Part shown: in pieces, positions 1-12,600 of the stretch
How positions within the stretch are numbered: the stretch's first letter is position 1
Layout: each line of letters starts with the position of its first letter
Notes under the pieces: generated by a model
Database searches by the model: none
What the model was told of the DNA's origin: nothing
Seen by the model: only the letters and a program-made list of their open reading frames with translations
Made by a program: the position numbers and the translations under genes
Assembly: GCA_005784505.1 (NCBI GenBank)
Contig: VCAZ01000008.1
Location: 7,520,763-7,584,762, forward strand
Length of the DNA: 64,000 nt
From: Bagarius yarrelli
Taxonomy: Eukaryota; Chordata; Actinopteri; Siluriformes; Sisoridae
Direction of reading: 5' to 3'

Positions 1-1117
1 GGCTCTCAAATTAAAGGCCATCCATATATTACAGAAGAACTGTCGTTTTATTGGCCGAGTCAATTCTTCTAGGCTCTGGAGGTGACGGAATAGAAATGCG
101 GCCCACGATGGCTGGAGGTTTATCTAACACTTGCAGGCACAGGAACAAGCAGTCAGTTTAATGAACTCAAGTCTACCTAATAAAGCCTTTACTGCAGCAC
201 TCTGACCTCATCACACCCTGCATATGCCTCCACGCCTATAAACCAAACATGATATATCGTTTTTTTTTGTCCCCAACACTTTCTCTACTTCGTTAAATAG
301 AGGCGGACATAATTAAGGGATTTTATGATACAGTGGGCACGAACTGACAAGTTGTCCATGGAGAAACCCGATTTAGCAATTTTTTTATATTATTATTAAT
401 CAAGACCTGAGAAGCAGAAACCCATCTGCAGTGACCTTTAAAAAGTGCTACGAGAGAAAGTTACAGAGGGACAACCTAGCGAGACGAATCAAATCACACT
501 GCATCATGGGTATCTTGTCTCGACCTGCGTGTACCAGTGCACAGGCCTTGATGCATGTGCAGCGTTTTTGCCCCGTGCTTTGATGGAGCTGTAGAGTTCG
601 AGAAGATGGCGGTGCAGCACGTAAGCCTCTCTCATTTCTCTACATGCTTTTTTGCTCTCACATAAAAGTCAAGGCTGGAAGGGATAACAAATCACCTCCT
701 CGCTTCCACTTTTCAATACTGCTGCTTTTTCATTTGCCAGCTGCCAGCAAGAGAGAGTGACGTACATCTTTAATGTCGACCCTCCCTCTATCTTAGACGG
801 AAAGGTGAATCATGGATGCGTTTTAAAATAGCATTTAAAAAATGCATGCAGACCGATTGCGGGTACAGCAATATGTTACGGAATCAAAAGCATTACGTTC
901 GTAAGATCTGTGGTAAAACAGTCAGCGGAACAAATACTTTTACAGAATGGTAACTTCTACTTAAAGGAAAAGGAAAACAATGTTTGTGATGACTGGGGCT
1001 AATGAATGTTGTATAACAATACCAATCAGACGCAAACAGCAGTTACATTTTTGGGGCACTGGGGGTTGGGCAGCGCTGATATCTATAGACTCCATCGCAC
1101 TTAAAACACACTGAGGT

Positions 1118-1169
1118 GTCATGCATATGCAGAGTGTGTGAGGAAGCCACATCTCGTTATAAGCAGTAT
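1118..1169 (+). repeat. Direct repeat copy 1 (partner 3911-3961)
   Basis: About 50 bp containing 'gcagagtgtgtgaggaagcc' and 'cagtatt' are nearly identical to 3911-3961 in the same orientation, followed in both by a similar 'tatataaaa' stretch. Confidence 0.85.
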
Positions 1170-1185
1170 TCTTTCTCTCTATATA

Positions 1186-1213
1186 AAAAGCATATATATA
1201 TATATATATATAT
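1186..1213. repeat. Short (TA)n run
   Basis: A simple run of alternating A and T follows the first copy of a direct repeat. Confidence 0.8.
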
Positions 1214-1354
1214 TAGGAAACCTTACTAAATTTTTAGTTCTTTATTAAGAAATGTTAAGATACTGATGGCTAATCTTGTTTTAATTCTTCTCTGGAAAAA
1301 GATTTACATTGTTTTTACTCATTAAACAAAAGATTTCAACAAAAATGTGTATTC

Positions 1355-2210
1355 TAACTGGGGGAAAAGTTAGATACTCTACCCCTTAATAGCTAGTGTT
1401 ACCCTCTTTGGCTAAAATAACTTTAATGAGACACTTGGGGAAAGTTTGCCCCACTCCTCAATGCAGAATTCTTTCAGCTGTACGATGTTTGAGGGGTATC
1501 TTGCATGTACAGCCCATTTCAAGTCGCCCCACAGCATCTCAATGGGATTTAGATCTGGGCTTTGACTCTGCCATTCCAGGACTCTCCATTTTTTGGTTTT
1601 CAGCCAGTCCTTGGTTTATTTACTGAGTCCAGTTATGCCTTAGCGTTAACTTTTTTACAGATGGTCTCAAATGTTCTTCAAGCGCCCTCCGATACAGGGT
1701 AGAATTTATGGTGGATTCCATGATGGTGAGCTGGCCAGGTCCTGTATCACCATAAAAAGGACACTTCCACCTCCATATTTCACAGTTGTGATGAGGTCCT
1801 TTGCCTTAAATGCTGTATTTGGTTTACGCCAAACATGTCCAATGTCGCAGTGTCCAAATATTTCAATTGTAGACTCTTACATTGTCAGTCCAAAGAACAT
1901 TATTCCAGAAGTCCTGGTGTTTGTCTATGTTGTCTTTGGCAAACTTCATTCTGGCCTAGGTGAGCAAAGGCTTCTTCCTTGCACATCTTTTATTAAAGTT
2001 AAAATTGTGTAGTCTCTTTCTGATTGTAGAGTTTTGCACTTTCACATTAACAGTAGCAAGAGACTGCTGCAGGTCCCGTGATGACACTTTAGGGGTTTTG
2101 GGGAATTCTGTTAGCATCTTGTGTTCTGCGCTCAGGATAAACTCGCTTGGAAGGCCATGTTGTCAGTCGTTTTGAATGTCCTCCACTTGTAGACAATTTT
2201 GTGGAATTAC
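1355..2210 (-). mobile_element. Decayed Tc1/mariner-like DNA transposon
   Basis: Read on the minus strand, broken reading frames give the catalytic end of a Tc1-type DDE transposase, with SPDLNPIEMLWGDLK at about 1500-1560 followed by AVHARYPSN. Earlier pieces include a helix-turn-helix-like start near 2140 and a stretch with KRLHNF and CARKKPL near 1990-2030. Stops and frameshifts break the gene throughout, so it is inactive. The + strand text with 'cagcatctcaatgggattta' is typical of teleost Tc1-like elements. Element ends are approximate because no terminal repeat was defined. Confidence 0.8.
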
Positions 2211-2213
2211 TTT

Positions 2214-2396
2214 ATACATTTGTATGCACTTACAGCATTTGACAGGCGCCCTAACATTTATCTTTTTTATACAACTGAGCAATTGAGGGTTAGGGGTCTT
2301 GCTCAGGGGCCCAACAGTGGCAGATTGGTGGTGTGGGGAATAGAACCCCGATTTTCCAATTAGCAGTCCAACACCTTAACCATTGCACTTCTCTAT
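2214..2396 (-). mobile_element. tRNA-derived SINE (V-SINE-like), antisense to + strand
   Basis: Plus-strand order is tail ('acagcatttgacaggcgcc'), body ('gggtcttgctcaggggccca'), B-box region ('ggaatagaacccc', the reverse of a tRNA GGTTCGA box), then head ('cagtccaacaccttaacca'). The same order recurs many times in this window. Diverged copy. Confidence 0.75.
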
Positions 2397-3910
2397 ACAC
2401 ACACACACACACACACTATAATGCGTGTTTTCCGTGTGTTCTTCTGCATATTATGACAAGGTGTCCTTGTATGTATGTAAAAATGAGGTGTCTTCACCCT
2501 GGTTAAACCAGGTCTGGACTTTACAAGTGTATGACATTATCTTTGCTAAAATTACCAGAAAACTAGTTAAAAGTTTCTAGACAGGTTGTTAAAAAGTAAC
2601 ATCAGGAAGTAAAAACAATAGTTACAGAAAGCAGGCCTAAAATTCAAGCTAGACAAAGATACCAGGCGGCAATAGCTGCTATGTCAGAAAAAAAAAAAAC
2701 TGCTCTTGTGTGCCAGAAAAAGAGCGAAAAGTGTGTAGCCCAATTTTTGCAGGCTGTGTGTGAGCGAGTGATTAAACGGGATTGCGTCTGAGCTTTCAGG
2801 CTCTCAGGGGATTGGAGCGGTTCGCCCTGCAGGCTGCCAGAGAACTCGTTTAAAAAGTGAAGGCTTGCTTAATCCGCCGTATGCCTCCCACTGTCTAAAT
2901 CTCCATTCTCTACCTCTGCTTAGTGCTTTTGTTCACAGCCGCTTAGCTCTCGTGTTGTAGCAGCAGGTCATTATTCTTATGCTTTCTTCTGCGCTGTTGA
3001 CTTACAAAACCTAACAGGGTGCACCATGGGGGTCAACTGTCGAATCTATTCTCAGGTCCTTGTTTTATAAAAGCTGGGAAATTATTATTTTTTTTTTTAT
3101 ACAGGAGCAGTTCACTCATTCAGTTGTACTTAAATGAGCAAATACAAAGTAGTGTCAAAAAGTCTCAAGACACATCAACAGATGGCAGCAGCCTTTAAAT
3201 AGCCAGGCAGCCGTGTCTTTACACATATCGTTTGTACAATGATTAGTTAGGATTAAATACCTTAAAATTAATTCTGACGTTAAAAGGAAAAACTAATGCA
3301 ACGTACATACACCATTATGGCCGACGGTGGTAGTTTAACCACAAAACAAATGTAACGTCTTTAACCTTTTGATGCTACTGCTGAACGGTAAACCTGCGAT
3401 GCTCTTCCCGCCATGCAGACATTCCACAATGCCTTTTTATATTTCACTTTTTCTTTGGCAACATCAATTAACCTCTATTTTCCAAGCAGATAGAGCCTGG
3501 CAAGCTTAGACTGGCCTTTTAAAGATAAATTGAAAAGCAGGCACATTTATTAACTTAATTAGGTTTGGAAGTTGAAACACATTGCCTTTGATTTAATGAA
3601 GGGGGGAAGGGGGATTGACTGGGGGGGGAAAGAAATCACTGGCAGTTGGATGTACAATTCTGAAGGCAGGACATTAAAATTAATATGAAAGGCAAGGTTT
3701 GAGTCAACAGCATGCTTTGTCTCCAGAATTGAGGTAAGAGCTTTTGCCAGACAGGCTTTCTAAGAGAAACGATGGCAGCGAGCTCTGAGTCACTGTTTTT
3801 AAATTAAAGTGGTGGATGATTTACCCCTGACTGCACCATCATTAGAGTGTCCTTAAAATTTCAAACACAATCCACTTTGCTTTGATCCATCATTGAAGGA
3901 GCCAAGAACA

Positions 3911-3961
3911 TGCAATATGCAGAGTGTGTGAGGAAGCCACATCTCGAGATAAGCAGTATTA
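3911..3961 (+). repeat. Direct repeat copy 2 (partner 1118-1169)
   Basis: The second copy of the 50-bp sequence differs from the first at very few positions. The two copies enclose about 2.7 kb that includes the Tc1-like remnant. Confidence 0.85.
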
Positions 3962-4431
3962 TTTCCTGGTATATAAAAGGCAAATTATGATGTAAAAAAT
4001 ATTTATACGTACACACACATTTATATTTCTGGCCACTGCGCTACCACTTTCCCATAGCTAAACTATAGTGTTTGCTATAGTGTGCCTATCTGTGATCACT
4101 TTTGGTTTCCTGCCATAAGTGTCCTTGTATTTTCTCAATATTTTATTTATTATTAAATTCTAAAATTAATTACCTTAATAAAATTATTAAACTGGCTATG
4201 CTAATAAAAAGGTATAATCGACTGTATACAAATCTAAAAACCTTTTTAGACACTTTTGAGTAGTGGTACTAGGGTAGGGTAATAAAAACCATAAAATTAT
4301 AATTACAATCAAATATTTGACCCACTGGTTCTTCTATTTATAATCTGTATTTTGTGGTGTAGTGGAATGTGACCAGCTGAAGACATTACAGCCCTGTCTC
4401 CACCTCTGACTCCCTAAGCGACACTTCTTAC

Positions 4432-4549
4432 CTTTGATGATGAGGTGTCACATTCCTGACAGATCCAGCCGTAGCCTGTCTGCTTAGGCGACTTCTTTAG
4501 AGGAGGGTCCAGACAGCCGAAGTGGTAACACAACTGACACTCATCACAC
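4432..4549 (-). CDS. PHF14: PHF14 exon: end of PHD3
   Basis: The exon has 118 nt, with acceptor TTTTTGTAG|GTGT and donor TCAAAG|GTAAGA. It encodes CDECQLCYHFGCLDPPLKKS, then PKQTGYGWICQECDTSSSK. It supplies the PHD3 ligands CDEC, the His/Cys of HFGC, and CQEC. It ends in phase 0 at a good donor, and vertebrate PHF14 has a short acidic/Lys-rich tail after SSSK, so at least one more exon is expected downstream. If the donor is not used, the frame stops at 4414-4416 after five more codons. Confidence 0.96.
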
Positions 4550-7500
4550 CTACAAAAAGAAAGAGAGAGAGAAAGAGAGTAATACAACCAGAGGGAATAT
4601 GGCTCAAGGCAGGGAAGTAGCACCTACGCTGACACGTACACACGCACACTCTACAAGTATCCCTGCCAAGAAAACGGCATGGCCCTCATCAGGCGGATTT
4701 GATCGATGGTGACAAAGCAGCTTCCTGTCAGGTAACAGATGCTTAATAGATTCAAAACACATTGGCACAGCACCTCTCACATGGCCTTGTACAGCCATCA
4801 TAAAACACGGCAGCTTGATTGGCTCGGCTGAAATGGGTTTCGGTGCATCTTGCCAATAAATCTTCATAGGATTTTTTTAACTTATTTTTAAGCCAAGGGG
4901 CTAAAAAGAAAAATTGGTCTTATGAGCATCCACCATTTCTATACACCGACCTCAGGTGTAAAATCGTGTATTCTTAAAATTAGTGTATATAAGAGGTCAA
5001 AACAACAAATGGAAAAAAAACAAAACAAAATAAGCTGTCCAATGTGGAACCCTAGGGAATCTGAACCAACCGTGACCTCAATCACGTTATCATGCATGGG
5101 CTATTATTGGTGAATGCCCAGATGCCCTTCAGGCCAGCTCTCATGTCGTTTCTCTCTCCTCCCTGTCTGTAATTAACTAATTATGTTGTAATCAATAGTG
5201 AAGATTCAGATTTGGCAATGTAACTCGGACAACCCAGATAAGGGCCGAGGAGGTCAATAGTTACCTGCCCTATTGGTCTATGTTACATGGATAAGGGGTG
5301 GCTTCTGTTCAAGAGAAAATGTAAGAGAAACACTTTGGTCTTAACTCCAGTCAACCATAACTCCCATTTTTATTTCTTCTCCGTCAAAACCACAAGTCAT
5401 TTTTCCCCCTATATTTTGCTTGTAATGTATTCACGAAGGTGCTTGATGAGGAAGAAAACAGTGTTAAATGACGCAGAAGCCCTTTTCAAAATATGGCTGA
5501 CCAGAGACACCGAATGCTAATTAAACACATTGTGACGGATATAACACAGCACTAATGAGGAAACAGGGTGGAATGTGCAGATAACTAGCGAATCCTGTGA
5601 AAAGAACAAAAAATTGCTCAGATTTATGAAAATAATTTGCTTTATGATATTACGTTTGGTGGAAGTTGAGACATTCATTGATCTCTTTCAAAACACAACT
5701 TTAACTCAAATGATCTTTTCTATGTTAAGAGATTCCATTTCTTATAAATTATTGTACTGGCAATGATTGAAAATATTTCAGTGTGTAACAAAAGAACAAG
5801 TAGGCAAATACACAAAACGTGCTTGTTACATTTACATTTATGGCATTTAGCATACCCCCTTACATACCTTCCGACTTACATTTATCCTTTTTATCAACTG
5901 AGCAAGCGAGGTTCTGGGGCCCAGCACTGGTAACTTGGTGGTGCTGGAAATTGAACCCCAATCTTCCAATTAGTAGTCCAACACCTTAACCACTGCACTA
6001 CCATTATATCATCTTTAAAACCTGATAGAGACCAGCTGGGTCAGACAGGATAGTTAGGGTTTCTTCAATTTTCTATGGCAAGTATGTTCTAATTAGCTTC
6101 CTTTTGGTGGTATAAGAAGATCCACATTTCTGGAAAGATTTAATACTAGATTTTGGATCAAAACTGTGGAAAATTGTAATGAATTCGCTACAAATGCATT
6201 AGTGAGGTAAGAAAGTGATCTCTGAGGTGCAGTTGTCAATCCAGCTGATCTCTGAGGTGTTTGGTGGGGTTTGGGGACCAGGTTCTGTGCACTTTCATTT
6301 TGACCTCGTCTTTATGGAGTTAGCTTTGGAAGCGGTTTAGGCTTCTGAGTTTGAAGAAAAAACTACAGTACTGAAGCATGCAAAGACGTCATAGACAAAA
6401 CAATTTGGGTATGATTTCAGGTGTCAGTTGTCCACAAATAAACGTATTAATCTTTTGCTTTCTACAGATCCAACAGATTGCAAAATGGCGACATGTGCAG
6501 ACACAGTGGCTCAGAGCTCCTGGACATATAGTGGACATCCAGGAGTGAATTATTATTATTGAAATTCATGCAATGCTACTGTTTTGCACTCAGAGCTACC
6601 ACTTTACATATATTTGGCTGTATATACTGTTATACTTTAGTGCATTTATCATGTGTAAATATTATATTTTGTTTATTTTTTTTATATTTAGAGCTACCAA
6701 ACTATAAAGTCTGTTTATCATTATTTATTATATCAAAACTAATTAGTCCCTAAATAAAGTTTCTGAATAAAGGCTTAGATCAGACGTCTTAAAAGGGTTT
6801 AGCAAAAAAAAAATAAAAATGACAAAATCATTAATCAAACAGCACCAACTGACATCATAAACTGATGATAAAGAAATTCTAGAGATTCCAAGCAGAGTTT
6901 CTCACCGAGAGTCAAATGAGACTCTATTAACAAATAAGCAAATGGCGGAGTTTTAAACGGCTTCATCGGAAAAGCAATAAAACGATCGTGGAGTTTCCAA
7001 CTAACCTGCCAAATTAGACTATACAAACTAATAATGGGATCATGATGTTTTAAACCAATTTTATCAGCAGGACAAAATGACATGACCACCGAGTTTCCAA
7101 CCAAGACTTAAATAAAAAAAAAAAAATTCAAATGAAAAATCAGATAAAAAAATAGTTACAAGCACAGAGATAAGAACAAGATAATATTTATAATCCCAGC
7201 AAAAAAGTACTACCTTACACGGGGAAAGCAAAGGTCTTTCAAGGGTTTTTAAAAAAGACTGAAGGATAGTCATTAGGACTAGTTTAAAATTAGTCATTAG
7301 GACTAGTTTAAAATATTTTATACAAAAAGGCAAATAAATGTTTTATACTTCAATATTGTGCATTTGTATAATTAGAACTGTACAACTGCAGGAGACATGC
7401 AATGAGGACTCATCCCATCACGGTCGCGCACTGCTCCAACCTCCCCCCTCTTCTAAACAGTGCCCCACCCACAAATCACAAAAAGTTACTTACCGTTCGT

Positions 7501-9645
7501 GGTTAATCCTCATATTCATCATGACTACACGGCTCTTGTAAATAGCATATATTTATGTTTATTATTTTAGTAACCGACACCAAGACAAATGGCTTGTGCT
7601 GTAAATTGCCCTTTATGGTACCTGGCAATAAAAGCTTTTTCTAATTCTGTTTCCGATTCTGATTATTGACCTGCAGCAAAATTGTACTTTGCAAATGCCG
7701 ATGCAGAGATTTTAAACATATTCTCAACAGAGAAGAAACAAAACCCATTCTATCCTAACATGCTAGATCCCCTTTTAAAGCCTGGCTATTTCGTCTTTTG
7801 TCAAACAGCAAGTGTTACAATTTTCCATTCGAAAATGACGGCAGAATTTATTTCCTAAGCTCATCTTAATTGGCTACATTGCTCATGCCCTGATATGCCA
7901 AGCACATATCTAATTCACATATTCCTTGTGACAAAGCGATGAGGAAACCAGGTGGCCTTCGGGGACAGACTGTCAGCTCTGAACCGCATCCATTACATGA
8001 TCTCGCTCTAAAGAAAAGGAGTAGGGGAGGAATACTGCACTCTACTCACATCCTACGGTTACGTGAAAAAACTCCTGCTGCTGTCACCATTAGCAGAAGA
8101 GTTAATGGATGCTAATCGCCTTTTACATACTGTTAGATATAAATTCTTATTGGACAAATATGGTGATTAAATAAACTAGTCAGCTAATTAAATTATAGAT
8201 TATAGTTTTCACAGCGGGTTGTGAATTTGTATATGACACATTTGTATGACACAAATTCACATTCCTTATTAGCATTTAAATGTTGCTTGCTAGCGTTAAA
8301 TGAACACACGTTAAAGCTGCGTTAACCTTTCGTCAATTCCGAACAAATTCTACGCACCATTTATTAGCCAATAACCAATTTATTTTCTAATTATGGTACT
8401 GTTTAAGAAAAATTATAGAACCTTAATAAAAGAACAATGCTAATTAAAAGCTTATAATAAGAATTGAAGCTGTTAAGCAGTAACATCAGCGTCATCGTGG
8501 GCATGTATATCTGTGCAGAAAAAAGGGATTTTTAAATAACCCTCGAGGCCTCACTGTGAAAAGAAGACAAATCATCAGGAATCCTCCAGTCTAAAGGAAG
8601 AAGCGAGAGGCAGGGGACTTTCCTCTTTTCTCTGCAGGAGAGTTTAAGACCCGTGGCGGCTGCAGGAGGCCTGCGTTTTTTTATTAGCGTCAGCCATGAC
8701 ACGTCGCAGTTTCACATCTTTAATTACATGCCATAATGATACTTTTGTTGTGTATCATAGTTAACCATCTTTGCATTAAAGCAATACTCAGCCGTCCAGA
8801 CTTGAGCAGGTGATTATGGGTAATTGGAATTCAAAATGAAAAGACCCGTGCATTGAAATGGCTTAACCTTTTCGGTTTCCTAAACCTTTACACACACACA
8901 AACACACACGAAAAACATTCGGTTTTCTAATTATGTATAATCAAATGCAGTATTTTTGTCCTCATGGTAAATATTGCCTATGGTTTCCCTGAGAATTCTT
9001 TCATGAAAGTTTTTTTTTTTTTTTTTTTTGCAGAAGTCAAGACATAAGCAGAAAAGCAGGAAGCTTATTAGTTGTATGTTCTGGTCAGAACCGACCAATT
9101 GTACTGGATCTGAACCCAGGAACATACAAATAACATACAAGATTTCTTTAATAAAGAGAACAGCCTGTTTTTAATATTTCAGGTTTACCTGCGAGTAATT
9201 GATTTCTTATTTACACTTTAATCCACACACACACAAAGAAAAAAAGCGAGAGAGAAAGTTGTGCTTTGGGCTTCGGCAAAACTGTAACTGTATATATAGT
9301 CATGCCAATAAAGCCTTTTTTGACTTTGACTTTGAGAAAGAGAGAGAGAGTAAGAGAGAAAGTGAGTGTAAGAGAGTGTGAACAAGAGAGAGAAAGAGAG
9401 TGAGTAAGAGAGAAAGATATATAGAGAAAGAGAGAGAGATAAAAAGAGTGAGTGAGAAAGAGAGTTTGAGGGAGCGTGAACAAGTGAGTGAACGAGAGAG
9501 AGAAAGTAAGTGAGTAAAAGAGTGAGAAAGAAAGAGAGTGAGTGGGAGAGAGAGCGACAGAGAGAAAGAGAGTAGGTGAGAGAGAAAAAGTAAGAGAGAC
9601 AGAGAGAAAATGTGGGAGAAAAAGAGAGTGTGGAAGAGAGAGAAT

Positions 9646-9676
<31 letters not shown>

Positions 9677-12600
9677 TGAGAGAAAGAGAGAGAGAGAGAG
9701 AGAGACAGAGCTGTGGCAGTTTCAAGCCAACCTAAACACAAATCTGTAGCTTTTAGTTTAAGTTTTTGGACTAAGGGAACTTCTTCAGCCTGCCTGCTAA
9801 TTTGTATTACAGTTAAATAAAATAGTGATCATATTAGCTTATTATTGTAATTCAGATAAAGTTTTTTTTTAGTATCAGTGGGGCACAAATCCACTCAAGA
9901 AAAGTGTTTTGATCTCTTTATACTAACCTCACTGACCAGTTCTATGTTTTGCAGCTGATGTTTCAGTCTAATCCCCTCCAAGTATCTGTAATACGCAGGC
10001 GCCAGCTTCTATCTGCTCTGGACATTGCCCTTACACAACCAAGGTCCTCGATGCTATCAAAGCAATTTGGGTGTGTTTTAATCATTGGAAAAATCGAGCC
10101 GGTTTTCTCTCTCTCCTTATTCCCCTCTGGAGGCCCAGACACAATCCAATCACTCATAAGAGACTCTATTGATTGAGCTAATCTTATTGGGATGCTGACT
10201 AAAGCAGAGGGAGAAAACACAATTGATCGCTTTTGTCCACGACACGTGTTGCTCTCGGACTCCAAAGGCGTTATCCTCTTTCATCTGCCGCTTAATCTAA
10301 AGGAAAGTTCTTGGAGAACCCCCGCTGCGCTTCCTTAGCAGCGGATTTACCAAGTCTCGCACTGTCGCCCCTCACAGAGACCAGCTGTGACGGCTTAATT
10401 CGATCAAAAGACGTTTCAGAGAGATAGGGTACAATTCTGGACAAAATTGGCCAAGTAGCAGGTAGGCGTACAAGTTATTGGATCGTTGCTAATATGGTCA
10501 CGACTGGCCTTTGATTTAAAAGGAAATGATTTGTTTAATACGAGAGTTTTTACAAGAAAAAGGGCATCATGATGAATAGCAGCAATTTCTCTTTAATTCA
10601 AATAAATGGCAATAAAATAAACAAGTAAACAAATAAATAAGTAACAAACCGAAATATATATATATATAAAAAAAAGAAAAAGAGGGAGGAATATGGATTA
10701 AGCCTTAGCCAAATTGTACCATGGGTAAGTGTGCGTGTATGGGGGACTGCCAATTGGAAGACTAGATTCCCAGCACCTCCAAGTTGCCACTGTTGGGCCC
10801 CTGAGCAAAACCCTTAATCCCCAATTACTTGGTTGTATAAAATATATATATGCAAGTCGCTCTGGATAAGGGCGTCTGCCAAATGCTATAAATGTTTGAA
10901 TTTGTCTCCCGTCAATTATGAACAAACTCTACAGGTCAACTCAGATCTTAAGAGCAGAGCTTTGTGAATATGGACAAGAATCATTTAAATGTCAAACCCA
11001 CCTAAACTTCAGCGACCCAACAATAAAAAAAAAGACTAATCTTACCTAAGGCAGTATTAAAAATGCAGACAGCTGGCTGGGGCTAAGTCTATATTCCCAG
11101 GTCTCGAGGTAGTGTTAGGGAATTATACGTTAAATAACACACAAGACTGACAAAACAGCTTTTTAACAGCAAAATTAAGACAGGATTATACTTGAATGTT
11201 TGAACATGTTAATTAAACGGATCTTGTTTGGCGATTAAGCTGAACGCCAATTCTTATTGTCCTTTGTGAATTACAAGTAAACAATAGCATTTTTTTTCCA
11301 AACTGACCTCAAAATTTAGACAGGAAATCAGTCACTTGTGATTCGAACTTGTAATTTATTTACTTTTACAGCATTTAGCAGACGCTCTTATCCAGAACAA
11401 TTTACATTCATCTCTTTAACAAGCCTTCTAACTGCAGCAATTAGGGGTTAAGCAGTGGCGCTGGGAATCGAACCCTGATCTTTCAATTAGACTGTGCTAC
11501 CACCTCCCCCTAAAAGGTGTTTATTTGTTTATTAGTTTCCTTGCATATTACATCCTAGAAGGTTGGGGTCAGAGGGGAGAGTCAGCTATGATGCTGCGCC
11601 TTGGAGCAGGAAGGGTTAAGGGTCTTGTTCAAGGACCTAGCAGTGCAAGACTGGAGCCGCTGGGGCTTGAACCCAGGTCATTCTGGTTGTCCAAACAACT
11701 CCTCAGTGGCTTAACTATTTGAGCCACCACTGCCCCTATTATTACAATAGTTTCAACAACTGATGATTGCGAGTCTTGCTCTACACTTTTACTTTTTGTA
11801 AAAACGGTTGCAAAAAAAATGCTGTAAATTTATCACCCAGCTTGGCTGCAATTACCTGGGGAGAGGCCACGTGACCTGGATCGATAGAGCACAAAGCGCT
11901 TGGCCATTGACCGCCAACCATGACAAACTGCCTCAACGGCTTCTTGTGAATCCCTTCAATAAAAGGAACGGATTATTGGGCTTCCTGCACTTTTTGATTA
12001 ACGTCGAAATGGAAACAGTATTATTACAGAGCTATTGTTTGAGAAGAAGGGGTTGCTAGGACTGGGAGAGTAAGTGAGGGGAAAAAGGCACACTAACCTG
12101 TTTTTATTAACTCATTACCTAACAGCTCACTCAGGCAGTTGCTAAAAGGTTGTACAGGGAGACGAAAATCAGAGGGAGAAACTTTTAAGACGTAGGAGCC
12201 GTGTCTAACTTGTGCTTTTCCTCCTGGTGATCAGCAGGGGGCTGAAGCGAGTCAAGCTGACTCACCACATTCGCCCATGCTGCTAGCAGAACAACTATTT
12301 CAGACACTTATTTTTAAAGAATATAATCTTAAGGAAAATAGCTTGGAGGTGGAAAGGGGCTCTAATTCTCGCCTTTTCTGTGGCAATCCAGCACCTCAGG
12401 GCAGCAATTTTTGCCCACGTACAGAGGAGATTGGGGGCTAGTGAGAGTCTGAAGAAGAGAGGATCAGTAAAGTAGAGCAGATCCAGACATACACTGCAGT
12501 CAGCTCAATGCGATAAAACACATTAGGAACTTGCGGCGTAATAGATTTTAGCTGCTTGGCCACCCTTCTCACACGGTTTTCTCTTTTAATGGCCAGTAGG

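Larger units (their letters stand above)
1..4431 (-). other. PHF14 3' side (intron or downstream), no exon found
   Basis: This is AT-rich noncoding sequence. It holds a short direct-repeat pair (near 1120 and 3912), a decayed Tc1-like element (1355-2210), a SINE remnant (2214-2396), and short TA and CA runs. The expected tail exon of PHF14 (an acidic peptide after SSSK) was looked for on the minus strand and not recognised. It may be too divergent or lie outside the window. Confidence 0.6.

Noticed and set aside
9211..9741. 176- and 141-codon minus-strand frames
   Set aside because: Two overlapping frames of a GA-rich tract; repeat artefact.
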